Assembly: GCA_030068075.1 (NCBI GenBank)
Contig: CM057836.1
Span: forward strand, 64,145,788-64,209,787
Length of the DNA stretch: 64,000 nt
Source of the DNA: Paguma larvata
Lineage: Eukaryota > Chordata > Mammalia > Carnivora > Viverridae
Reading direction: 5' to 3'
Within the stretch, counting starts at the first letter, position 1. Every line of letters begins with the position of its first letter. Both the position numbers and the translations under genes were made by a program. Of this stretch, positions 54,284-64,000 are shown piece after piece. Below the pieces are notes generated by a model that worked only from the letters and a program-made list of their open reading frames with translations, was not told where the DNA came from and ran no database searches.

Positions 54284-54330
54284 CAGGAATCTGGACTGGA
54301 TTCAGGAATCTGGACTGGATTCAGGACTCT
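54284..54330 (+). repeat. 19-bp tandem repeat, about 2.4 units
   Basis: CAGGAATCTGGACTGGATT at 54284-54302 and 54303-54321, then CAGGACTCT. Confidence 0.95.
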
Positions 54331-55387
54331 GGGGGAAAACGGGACAGAGAACCAAGATGCAAAGCCAGAAAGGCTGAAACGAAAAGAACTTTGGGGTGAG
54401 GAGGTTCAAAGCTGATAGATAGCTCCTGACCAGAGAAGAAATCCTCTAGGTTGTCAATGTAGTCATTAAATGCTAACATAAACCTAGAAATGAGATTTTA
54501 ATAACAATAATTTTTAAAAAACAAAACGTGGGTGAGAATGATGGATAGAGCACTAATTGATGCACCTTTTAAAACCACTTTTGAAATTTAGGCTGTACCT
54601 GTCAAACATGTGGAAGCTGTCACTTGTTGAAAGCTAAGGAAGTCGCTGAATATTTACAGAATCGACTCTCGCCTTTCTGATGTTGTGAAGCGGGAGTGGG
54701 GTGGGGGGACAAAGTCTTCTGTTGTTTTCCTTGTTCTCTGCTTCTGGCTCTTTCTCATTCTGTTTGAGATCACCTTGCAATTTTTAAGCATGAGTGTGTG
54801 ATCGTAAGAATCTTTTCTACTCATACATTTTCAGTTTCAGATTTGCTCATTTTTATATGAAGTGCTGAAGTCTTAAAAAAAAAATAAAGCTAAAGCAGCA
54901 GCTTGTAGTCGACCTCAGCATGGATTCTCGCCCCTCTTCTCTTTCTCCGGTAAACCCTGTACAATTGTGGGTGATGGGCACAGGACCCAGGCCCAGTCAA
55001 ACATGGTACCCCTTTTCTCTGGACATACTGACGAACCAGGATGATGCAGACATGGAGGAGCTAGGAAGAACCCTGCTGAGCTAAGAGGAAGAGACAAGCT
55101 TGAATTCAAGTTCACTTGTCTGAAAGCACAAAGACAACAGCATACTGGGTTGCCCCTTCTGCCTCTAGCCACCATTCCAGGACCACTGAGGGTCACATAA
55201 TTGTTCTTGGTAATTTGAAAAGCTAAACCCTGTGTCTCAGTCTCAGTTTAATACAAAGGAGTGAAGCAGGAAACACACCAGAGACTCCATAAAAATTAGG
55301 GAAACTTGTTTCCCTTGCCCCTTTCTCTTATACAACTGTGCTAGTCCCTGCCAAGCATAATTAGAAATCATGCCCATGGCAAAACAC

Positions 55388-55400
55388 CATCTACTGGGGT
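55388..55400 (-). promoter_or_regulatory. Weak CTCF-like motif
   Basis: On the minus strand CCAGTAGATGGTG fits the CTCF core except for GGT in place of GGC. It would face the site at 31395 (plus). Low confidence. Confidence 0.2.
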
Positions 55401-55627
55401 GCGTCCTAGGGGCAGGTTAACCGTCATGGGAGACAGTAAATTGAGAGCCTATAGGATGAGCAAAACTGAGATCTGTTATTAAGAGAATGAAACTATGAGG
55501 ACAGGGTAAAATTTCTGGTATTGGTGCTCACATTATGAAATCTCCAGCTATGAAATTGGCAAAACTTCAGCTGAGATCTGAAGAGGGCTGTATCACTAGA
55601 AAAACCCAACTTGAAGATAAGCCCTTG

Positions 55628-56164
55628 GGGGCATGTTGGTGGCTCAGCTGATTAAGCAACCAACTCTGATTTTGGCTTATGTCATGATCTTGCGGTTCAA
55701 GAGACCGATTCCTGCATCTGGCTCTGTGCTGTCACTGAGGAGCTTGCTTGGGATTCTCGCTCTCGCTCTCTCATTCTCTCTGCTCCTTTCCTGCTCTCTC
55801 TCTCTCACTCTCTTAAAATAAATAAGTCAACTTTATTGTAAAGAGGAAAGAAAGAGAAAGAAAGAAAAAGGAAGGAAAGGAGGAAGGAAGGAAGGAAAGA
55901 AGGAAGGAAGGATGGCAGAGTGCCTGGGTGGCTCAGTCGGTTAGGCATCCAACTTCAGCAGAGGTCATGATCTCTAATTTGCGAGCTTTGAGCCTGTGTT
56001 GGGTGGGCTCTGTGCTGACAGCTCAGAGCCTGGAGCCGCTTCGGTTTCTGTGTCTCCCTCTCTCTCTGCCCCTCCCCCACTCATGCTCTGCCTCTCTCTT
56101 TCTCTCAAAAATAAATAAACATTTAAAAAAATTGAAAGCAAGCAAACAAAAAAAGAAAGAAAAC
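55628..56164 (+). mobile_element. CanSINE with GA microsatellite and a second CanSINE in its tail
   Basis: The outer flanks AAGCCCTTG at 55619-55627 and 56165-56173 enclose the whole block: first SINE (55628-55825), (GAAA/GGAA)n (about 55840-55915) and second SINE (55916-56135). So the second entered the A-rich tail of the first. Confidence 0.85.
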
Positions 56165-56699
56165 AAGCCCTTGAATGTTCAAAGCCTACGGCAATACCCA
56201 GGCTCCATAACGAGATGAACAAGAAGGTGGTGGCTTAGGTGTGCTGTCCTAGAATATGATGGGTAAGGGAGACTTGTTTCCTACATGTCAAGATCTAGGG
56301 GTAGTAAGACTGAATCACAAAGAACTTACTGCACTTCAAGGGAAGAGATTTGGATGATACTTGTATTGCAAGGCCCAGGAGGAGTCCCATTTCCACCTGA
56401 CCAGGAGGAAAGCATAAGGCCCAGTGATACTAGACTTTAAGACAAGGTGGTCATTGGATGAGACCTTGGGTTGTCTTGCTGGGAGATGAACAGTACCTGG
56501 GAGTGTAACATTAAATTCAGTGTGAGACATTTTTGGAATCACACTTTCAAAAAGGCAAGGGTGTGAACGGTAACACTGAAGTGTGATAGCACACTGTGCT
56601 ACCCAATACCTTCCTTAATTTGGCTCGTCATCATGCTATTTCTCTCTTGCAGTATCAGACTCTCTCTTCTGAAATAGATAGGAGCACATGTCACAAGCC

Positions 56700-57115
56700 C
56701 ATCAGATCTTAATTCTGCATTCACGAGACACTGTGATTAGTATAGAGGTGGGCATGTGGCCCACACAGAGTCTATGAGTCTTTCACAGGAGTTCACATGT
56801 AGACATTGGGGGAGAGATGTTGGTCTCTTTCCACTGAGATTCCTAAAGCAGATGATGGCAGGCCTGGAGCTGTGGGCAACCTGATTCTCTGGCAGCCTGG
56901 AAGAGGGAAGAAAATGAGGTCACTACCCAGAGGAGGCTGAGCTGAGATTTGGGGGGAGGGCAGAAGAGAGAGACTTGATAATATAATTTCCACCTGGGCC
57001 TGAAACCAAATCCTTCCATGAACTTCTCTCTCCCTCCCTTCTCCCTCTCCCTTCAACTCCTTTCCCTTTTTGGCTTAAATTAGAGTTGTGTGTCTGTGAA
57101 TTTCAACTAAAAGTA
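56700..57115 (+). repeat. Old interspersed repeat, family not assigned
   Basis: GGTGGGCATGTGGCCCACAC, GGCCTGGAGCTGTGGGCAAC and TTTTTGGCTTAAATTAGAG are phrases of a repeat seen across mammals. It is the opposite orientation of the copy at 48110-48515. Confidence 0.4.
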
Positions 57116-57285
57116 GTCTTTATATGTTTTACTTTTCTAAATATAAAAATAATGCATGCTTACTGTAAAAGAAATTTGGAAGATACAGGTAAGTAGGAAA
57201 AAAAAAAGATTATTTTCTCATGCTTTGAGCATAACTAGGCTAGCATTTTAGAGATTTTGCAGCATTTGAAATGGTTATTTTACAT

Positions 57286-57333
57286 AGTTACAATCGTAAT
57301 AAATTTATTTTGCAGTTACAATCGTAATAAATA
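57286..57333 (+). repeat. 28-bp tandem duplication, 1.7 units
   Basis: AGTTACAATCGTAATAAAT begins at 57286 and again at 57314. Confidence 0.95.
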
Positions 57334-57472
57334 TTCAAGCTTAATCTCCTGCTTTTTCTATTTAATATGATAACATGTTCCCATGTTTGTTTGTTTGTTT
57401 GTTTTCAGAGAGAGAGGGCTTGTGTATGCATGCATGCACACAAGTGGGGAGGGGCAGAGGGAGAGAAAGAAT

Positions 57473-58414
57473 CCTTTTTTAAAAATTTTTAAAAATTTTT
57501 TAATTTACATCCGAGTTAGTTAGCATAAAGTGCAACAATGATTTCAGGAGTAAATTCCAGTGATTCATCCCCTGTGTATAACACCCAGTGCTCATCTTGA
57601 CAGGTGTCTCCCTTAATGCCCTTACCCTTTTAGCCCATTCCCCCCTCCCACAACCCCTCCAGCAACCCTGTTTGTACTCTGTATTTAAGAGTCTCCTTTT
57701 GTCACCCTCACTGTTTTTATATTATTTTTTAATTACAAATTTGTTTAATGTTTATTTAATTTCGAGAGAGAGAGACAGAGTGCCAGCAGTGGAGGGGCAG
57801 AAAGAGAAAGAGGGAGACACAGAATCTAAAACAGGCTCCAGGCTCTGAGTTGTCAGCACGGAGTCTGACATGGGGCTGGAACTCAAAAACCCTGAGCTGA
57901 AGTCAGATGTTTAACTGACTGAGCCACACAGGTGCCCTGTTTTTATATTATTTTTGCTTCCCTTCCCTGTGTTCATCAGTTTTGTATCTTAAATTCCTTA
58001 TATAAGTGAAGTCATATGATATTTATCTTTCTGTGACTAATTTCGCTTACCACAATACCCTCTAGTTCCATCCATGTAGTTGCAAATAACAAGATTTCAT
58101 TCCTTTCGATTGCCGAGTAATACTCCATTGTATATATATACCACATCTTCTTTATCATTCATTCATCGATGGACATCTGGGCTCTTTCCATACTTGGCTA
58201 TTGTTGATAGCACTGCTATAAACATTGGGGTGCATGTGCCCCTTTGAAACAGCATACCTGTATCTCTTGGATAAATACCTAATAGTGCAATTGCTGGGTG
58301 GTAGGGTAGTTCTATTTTTTATTTTTTGAGGAACCTCCATATTATTTTCCAGAGTGGCTGTACCAGTTTTCATTCCCACCCGCAGTGCAAAAGAGATCCT
58401 CTTTCTCCACATCC
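57473..58414 (-). mobile_element. Carnivore LINE-1, 5'-truncated, inside the SINE
   Basis: Carries the 3' UTR (CACCCAGTGCTCATCTTGAC) and ORF2 end (GAGTAATACTCCATTGTATA, GGGTGGTAGGGTAGTTCTAT), stopping at CTCCACATCC. AGAGAAAGAATCCTT / AGAGAGAGAACCTT bracket it. It is interrupted by the SINE at 57727-57940. Confidence 0.85.
57727..57940 (-). mobile_element. CanSINE inside that LINE-1
   Basis: Flanks GTTTTTATATTATTTTT repeat at about 57712 and 57938. This is the youngest layer of the stack. Confidence 0.9.
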
Positions 58415-58928
58415 AGGAGAGAGAGAACCTTAAGCAGGCTCCATGCCCAGCTCAGACACTCGATCTCAGGACTGTGAGATCATGACTTGAGCTGAAATTA
58501 AGACTTGGATACTTAACCAACTGAGCCACCCAGGTGCTCTCATTTTCCCATGTTCTTAAACCACCTTATAAGTAAAATTTTCTCTTAGATAATTTTGAAA
58601 TATTGAAACTATTTTGGATCATAATCTTAGCATTTTTTTTCAGAAATATAATTACTGGGACTAAATATTGGAACATTTTAAAGGCTCATGATATGTTTTA
58701 AATATCATTTTTTATTTAGACGAATACAAATACACACAAATGAGAAATTCATCCTTCATGGGCAATCAGGATTAAGTGAATCAAATATATACGATTAAGT
58801 AAAAGAAAAAATAGAAGATACCATTATGCCTTCTATGAATAGTTCTTTTTAGGGGCAAAAATTATCCCACATTAACCCAATTCAAAATTTAAGCCACATA
58901 CAATTTTAGGAATTAAAAAAAAAAAAAA

Positions 58929-59051
58929 GGCGTCCCTGGGTGACTCAGTTGGTTAAGCTGCCAACTTTTGATATCAGCTCAGGTCATGATCTCCTGGTCA
59001 TGGAATCAGGCCCCTCACTGGGCTTCATGCTGAGCATGGAGCCTGCTTGGG

Positions 59052-59095
<44 letters not shown>

Positions 59096-59130
59096 CCCCC
59101 AAAAATAAATAAACTTAAAAAAGTTTTTTT
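58929..59130 (+). mobile_element. CanSINE
   Basis: Head GGCGTCCCTGGGTGACTCAG. Pure CT run at 59056-59090. Confidence 0.9.
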
Positions 59131-59439
59131 TAATAAAAAATAGAAACACTGATATTTAACCGTGGCATGTATATACATCCTTCCCTATTTTACATAATCT
59201 TTTAAAAGTATAATTTTAGCATTTTTCCACTGTGAAATTAATATATAAAACAACACATGATACCACTGATAACTTTTTAAAAACAATAATGTGCATTGTC
59301 ATTGAAGATATAGGTACAATGCTGGGAAGGGTACACATTGATTTAACACTTTGGGGACAACTTGGCAACTATTTTATTTCTTACATTAATGAATAAATAA
59401 CCAGTCATTTAAAATGCTTTATAATATTGCATTAAGTGC

Positions 59440-59780
59440 ATATATTTACTTAACCAATATTCTATTTTTAAATGTTTTGATTGCATCTAGTGTTATACCA
59501 TTATAATAATATTCATATTTATTTATTTATATTTTTATATATTATGAATTATTTGGACTAATTCTCAAAGTGATATTATTGAGTCAAACATAACTGAATC
59601 AAGATTACAAAATCAAATATTTTCTGGCTCTTGGTGGAGACTGCCATCAAAATAATTTGGAAATTACTTTCAAAGGAGAGTGTATCAGTGTACCATGCCA
59701 ACAGCATGAGAGTATGCATTTCACCCCACTCTTTCTAATGTATTAAATTATTTTAATGGTTTTCTCATTTAAGAGCTAGA
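59440..59780 (-). mobile_element. Old LINE-1 fragment, antisense
   Basis: Worn phrases CATGCCAACAGCATGAGAGT and ACTTTCAAAGGAGAGTGTAT fit the antisense ORF2 end. Heavily diverged. Confidence 0.4.
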
Positions 59781-60179
59781 GATTGATATCTGGTTTTAAT
59801 TTAAAATTTTAAATTATTATCAAGGATCAGTTCTTCCTGAATATTTGTATACGGTTATGTTCATCTTCACTTACATATTCTTTGAACTAGTGAGAAGTCA
59901 CTCTTTTTTTTCAGAGTTGACTCTGTTACTAGGAAGAAATACATTAGGCTCTTCTGTCACTTTTCCACTCTGGCTAATCAGTGCCCACAGACTATTACTA
60001 TTACAAATGCCTATCCAAAAATCGTGTCAGGACCACATAAGAAAGGATACCTGTGAAATCTATTAAAAATGAAAATTCTTAAAATTCCACTCTCAGAGTA
60101 TCTGCTCTGGTGGGCCTGCAATATTTTTTAACAGTTCTATAGGAGAGGCTGAAGTGTTGTCAGATTTAGACACAGTGCT

Positions 60180-60385
60180 CTAAAGCAGAGGCTCCTAGAG
60201 TGTGATCCCTGGACCACTTTAAAAATACAAATTCTTGGGACCCCACCCCAGACTTATCGAATTAAAAAGCTCTCAAGGTAGGGCTCAGTAATCTGTGCTT
60301 TTAACCAGCTCTCCAGCTGATTCTGAGGCAAAACCATTGCCCTAACTCTCATTGTGAGATGAAGAGTTGAGAACCATCCAAGGTC
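60180..60385 (-). mobile_element. MER5A-type hAT relic with internal loss
   Basis: GTGATCCCTGGACCACTTTA goes to AAATACAAATTCTTGGGACC with the CACCTGGGAACTTGTT block missing; ends GAGTTGAGAACCAT. Confidence 0.7.
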
Positions 60386-60929
60386 TACCACCTGCTGCTT
60401 GGAAAGTCAAGGGAGCTGATGTCTGAAGGACGAGTAGACTTTCACTTGGGATGAGGGGCAGCAGGAACTATCGGGCAGATAGAACAATATATGGAAAGGC
60501 ATCGAGGCACAAGAGAGCATGAGAGGCATGACCACAGGAAGTGGCTGGCCTGGCTGGATTGTAGGGTGCAGCAAGGGTGACAGGAGATGAGGGAGGAAAG
60601 TTGATAAAGTGCCCCACGTGTCATCCAGAGGAATGGACATTTGTTATTATTTGGCCACTCAGTTATTATCCCACTTCCTAACTGCACCCCAATGTCCATT
60701 GAGGGAATTACCTCCTCCCCACTGTCTCACTGATAGGATGGTAAATCCAGTGCTCTCCTGGTACAGAAATTAAAGGCACTTCCATAGGGCTTCCCTCCAG
60801 ACACTGCCCTCTCACCATTCTGTGTAGTCAAGGAGTGAGCATGAGACATAAACTAGACCAACTACATTTTCTGTCCTGGAACTCTTGTCTTTCTTTCTTT
60901 CTCTCTCTCTCTTTTTTTTTAAGATTTAA

Positions 60930-61140
60930 TTAAAAATTTTTACTGTGGAGAATTCAACATACACAGAAGTGGAAAGAACAATATATTAATCTCCACAAAC
61001 CTAAACTCATTCTCAACAATGATCAATCTATGGCTATTCCAACATACCTATACACTTCTCTTCCTCCAGACTCCAGGGCTTTTTGAAGCAAATCTTACAG
61101 ATATAATATCAAGGAATATTTTCACCTGAATTGCTAATAT
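60930..61140 (-). mobile_element. Old LINE-1 3' end, antisense
   Basis: GAATTCAACATACACAGAAG, TCATTCTCAACAATGATCAA and TTTTTGAAGCAAATCTTACAG fit antisense L1M. Confidence 0.5.
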
Positions 61141-61489
61141 AATTCATTAGGCTAATTTAAATTAGTTTGATGAAAGTACTGTTTTGTGCTAGAAATGCTA
61201 GAAATGATGCCCTTTGAATATTGAAACTGACAATACCAAAAAAAAATGTTTTTCTTCATTGAAGGAAAGAAGTGTCAAGATCTGGACATCTGTCTAAGTC
61301 TGTCTCTCTGTGTTACACCTAAAGTCAAGCATAGCTGTATCAGTTTTATTTAACTTGATTTATTTAAGTCTACATATTATCACATATCATTTAATCCCTA
61401 CAAAGATTAAAAGCTATATATTTATGTTCCATTGCTCTAAAGTTACTTTTCTGATAATTTTCAGTATTTGGCTATATCAAGATCATTGT

Positions 61490-61610
61490 TAATTTTTTAT
61501 TGTGGTAATATATATGTAACATAAACTTTGTCATTTTAACCATTTTGAAGTGTACAATTCAATGACATCAAGTACATTCACAATGTTGTGCAACCAGCAA
61601 GTCGGTATTT
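61490..61610 (-). mobile_element. Old LINE-1 3' end, antisense
   Basis: CATTTTAACCATTTTGAAGT and GTACATTCACAATGTTGTGC are hallmark phrases. Confidence 0.65.
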
Positions 61611-62154
61611 CGAGCAGTACAACATAAGCGGAGAAGGTGCAGATAGAGTCCACTCATTGAGGCAGAAGTACCCAAACAAGACCAACAAGGGTTCACAACC
61701 ACTGAAGCCATCAGGATTATTGCAAAGACTTGAAGAAACAAACTATATAACCTATATTCACCAAAAGTTGCCTTCCTTACTAGTTTGGATTTCTCTTGAA
61801 AGACGTAATTGCTTCTTCATTTTTATTCCTATGAACTTTAGTTATAAATGTCTCAAGGCTCTTAAAACATTAGAGCCTTTATTTATCTCATGTGGCTTGA
61901 GCTTCAGCAGCCTGAGAATATACAAATGTTGTCACATTGACTTTACGAAACACAATGTTCCTGTTTGTGTTTCCACTTGAATATGTATGAGCCAGCTCCC
62001 CTTGAATAATCCTTTGTCTGGACGTCCCCAAAAAGGAGGACCAATATATTCACAAACAACTGCGGAACTACAGTCATCATACAGCCTCTATCATGTCTGT
62101 CCATCCACTTTTCATCTCTTATCTGACATCTATTTGCCTGAAAGATTATGTTTA
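61611..62154. other. Unassigned DNA between two LINE-1 ends
   Basis: Holds the longest plus-strand frame of the window (61588-61980, 130 codons), which starts within LINE-1 sequence and matches no family I know. Confidence 0.4.
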
Positions 62155-62198
62155 ATTGAGGTAAAATTCACATAACAAAATTAATTATTGACCATTTA

Positions 62199-63228
62199 AA
62201 AACTTTATTTATAAATTTTTTTAATTCTATGATAGCTAATATACAGTGTTATTTTAGTTTCAGGTGTACAATACACTGATTCAATGATTCCACACATTAC
62301 CCAATGTTCATAATGACAAGTACAGTCCCAATCCCCTTCACCTACTTCACCCATTTCCTTACCCACTTCCTCTCTGATAACCATCACTTTGTTCTCTATA
62401 GTCAAACATCTGTTTTTCGGTTTGACTCTCTCTTTTTGTTGTTGTTGTTGTTTGTTTTGTTCTTAATTTCCACATATTAGTGAGATCATTTGGTATTTGT
62501 CTTTCTCTGACTGGCTTATTTCACTTAGCACTATACCCTCTGGATCCATCCATGTCATTGCAAATAGCAGATGGACACCTGGGCTGCTTCCATAGTTTGG
62601 TTATTGTACACATGATCTTAGCCAAAAGGCCAAGAAGGGATTAGTTTGGCTATTGTAAATAATTCTGCACTAAACATAGGGGTGCATATATCCTTTTGAA
62701 TTAGTGGTTTTATCTTCTTTGGGTAAACATCCAGAGTACAATTACTGGATTGTAGGGTAGTTCTATTTTTAATTTCTTGAGGAACACCCATACTGTCTTC
62801 CATAGTGATTCACTAGTTTTCATTCCCACCAACAGTGCACAAAGTTTCCCTTTTCTTCACATCCTTGCCAATACCTCTTGTTTTTTATGTGGTTGATTTT
62901 AGCCATTCTGACAGGTGTGAGGTGATATCTCATTGTGGTTTCAATTTGTATTTCCCTGATGATGAGTGACGTCAAGCATCTTTTCCAATCTGTATGTCTT
63001 CTTTGGGAAAAGATCTGTTCATATCTTCTACCCATTTTTAAATGGAGGATTCATTTTTTTGGTCCTGAGTTTTGTAAGTTCTTTATATATTTTGGACACT
63101 AACCCTTTACTGGATATGTCATTTGCAAATATCTTCTCCCATTCAGGAGGTTGTCTTTTAGTTTTGTTGATGGTTTCCTTTGCTTGCAGAAGCTTTTAAT
63201 TTTGATATAGTCCCAATAGTTTATTTTT
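62199..63228 (-). mobile_element. Carnivore LINE-1 (ORF2 C-terminus and 3' UTR)
   Basis: The minus-strand frame 62820-63035 keeps TTMRYHLTPVRMAKI and ends at HCWWE, the ORF2 C-terminal region. The 3' UTR end is at about 62199. The U2 fragment at 62609-62641 is inserted in it, so this LINE-1 is older than that insertion. Confidence 0.85.
62609..62641 (-). pseudogene. U2 snRNA 5'-end fragment (nt 1-33), retroposed
   Basis: Read on the minus strand, these 33 bases match the 5' end of U2 snRNA from its first nucleotide, with mismatches at about nt 4, 10 and 30. The block GGCCTTTTGGCTAAGATCA is intact. The fragment is flanked by 16-bp duplications (62593-62608 and 62642-62657, one mismatch) of the LINE-1 it entered. 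There is no poly(A). It is too short to be a working snRNA gene. Confidence 0.85.
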
Positions 63229-63844
63229 GGTTATAGATGGGATCATACAATATGTGGCCTTTTGTGTATGGCTTCATTCACTTAGTTTAATATTTTGAGA
63301 TTCATCCTCATTGTAGTATGCATCAGTACTTCATTCTTCCTTATGGCTAAATTATATTCCACTGTATGGATATATTGAATGAATGGATACTTATCCATTA
63401 ATTATTCAATGGACAGTTGGGTTGTTTCCACCTTTTGGCTATCATGAATAGTGCTGCTAGGAACATTTACATACAAGTATTTGTTTGAATATCTGTTTTT
63501 AATTCCTTTGGATATATACCTAGAAGTGGAATTGGTAAGTGTAATGTTACGTTCAACTTTTTGAGGAACTGCAAAACTATCTTCCACAGTGTCTACACCG
63601 TTTTACGTTTCTCCAGCACTATACAAGCATTCTGATTTTTCAAACCCTTGTCAATACTTACTTTCTGTTAAAAAAATTAGGGCCAACTTAGTGAGTACGG
63701 AGTGGTATTTCATTGTGATTTTAATTTGTATTTCCCTAATGACTAATGATGCCGAACATCTTTTCATATGCTTGTTGGCTATCTGTGTATCTTCTTTGGG
63801 GAAAAGTGTGTTAAAATCCTTTGCTCATTTTTAAAATGACTACT

Positions 63845-63968
63845 AAACACTTAATCTGCCAACATCTTGATTTTGGACTTCACAGTCTTTGTAGCTGTGA
63901 GAAATAAATGTTTGTTGGGTTTGAGCCACCCAGTCTATGGTATTCTGCTATAGAAGCTTGAATTGACT
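63845..63968 (+). mobile_element. MaLR LTR 3' part
   Basis: CTTGATTTTGGACTTCACAG, GCTGTGAGAAATAAATG and GCCACCCAGTCTATGGTATT are the usual 3' end of a sense MST/MLT1 LTR. The 5' part is missing; old LINE-1 sequence abuts it at about 63840. Confidence 0.7.
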
Positions 63969-64000
63969 AGACAAAGACATGAAGATTTCCTCTGTGTTTT

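Larger units (their letters stand above)
57389..58545 (-). mobile_element. CanSINE split by a LINE-1
   Basis: Left part 57389-57472, right part about 58415-58545 (head ends CCACCCAGGTGCTCT). TTCCCATGTTT and TTCCCATGTTCT flank the pair as target duplication. Old antisense LINE-1 lies outside (57120-57388 and 58555-58700). Confidence 0.8.
62155..63830 (-). mobile_element. Old LINE-1 split by a younger LINE-1
   Basis: 62155-62198 (GAGGTAAAATTCACATAACA) and 63229-63830 (GATGGGATCATACAATATGT, TTGGATATATACCTAGAAGT, GTGAGTACGGAGTGGTATTT) are one L1M-type antisense element. The gap holds the younger carnivore LINE-1. Confidence 0.65.

Noticed and set aside
61588..61980. 130-codon plus-strand frame as a gene
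   Set aside because: It begins inside an antisense LINE-1 3' end and runs into unassigned DNA. No recognisable domain; length is within chance for AT-rich DNA of this size.

Overview
The window is nuclear DNA from a carnivore, most likely a cat (Felidae). The clearest sign is more than forty tRNA-Lys-derived CanSINEs of the felid type. Each has a head reading GCGCCTGGGTGGCTCAGTCG, a CT-rich body and an AATAAA/A-rich tail. Carnivore-type LINE-1 3' ends, MaLR LTRs, MIR, L2, MER5 and a Tigger element are also present. There are no bacterial-type operons, and nearly all open frames of 60-130 codons are chance frames in repeats.

One protein gene is supported: the 5' part of CFAP36 (CCDC104/BARTL1), on the minus strand. 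Four coding exons can be placed to the base: 20900-21014, 17731-17795, 16883-16984 and 3428-3542. Their phases match and together they encode residues 1-132 plus the first base of codon 133. This is essentially the whole N-terminal BART-like domain, which binds the ciliary GTPase ARL3. The remaining exons lie beyond position 1. The promoter region (about 20.8-21.4 kb) is CpG-rich. It carries an RFX X-box (21171-21184), an ETS-type site and three CCAAT boxes, which suits a cilium gene.

Layout. 1-3427 is intron 4 with old repeats. 3543-16882 is intron 3 (13.3 kb), largely an old plus-strand LINE-1 riddled with SINEs and a Tigger element that itself holds a younger LINE-1. 16985-17730 is intron 2. 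17796-20899 is intron 1, which holds a small copy of the exon-2 splice junction. From about 21.4 kb to the end is intergenic DNA upstream of CFAP36. It contains antisense LINE-1 fragments, MaLR LTRs, two solo endogenous-retrovirus LTRs (26041-26619 and 51974-52931), many SINEs, L2 and MER5 relics, and a 33-nt U2 snRNA fragment at 62609-62641. No second gene was recognised.

The best leads are the templated mini-copy of exon 2 with direct repeats, the U2 5'-end insertion with 16-bp target duplications, the tRNA-Ile-like relic at 14475-14550, the X-box/CCAAT promoter, and several deeply nested transposon stacks whose target duplications give the order of insertion. I found no previously undescribed multi-gene system.
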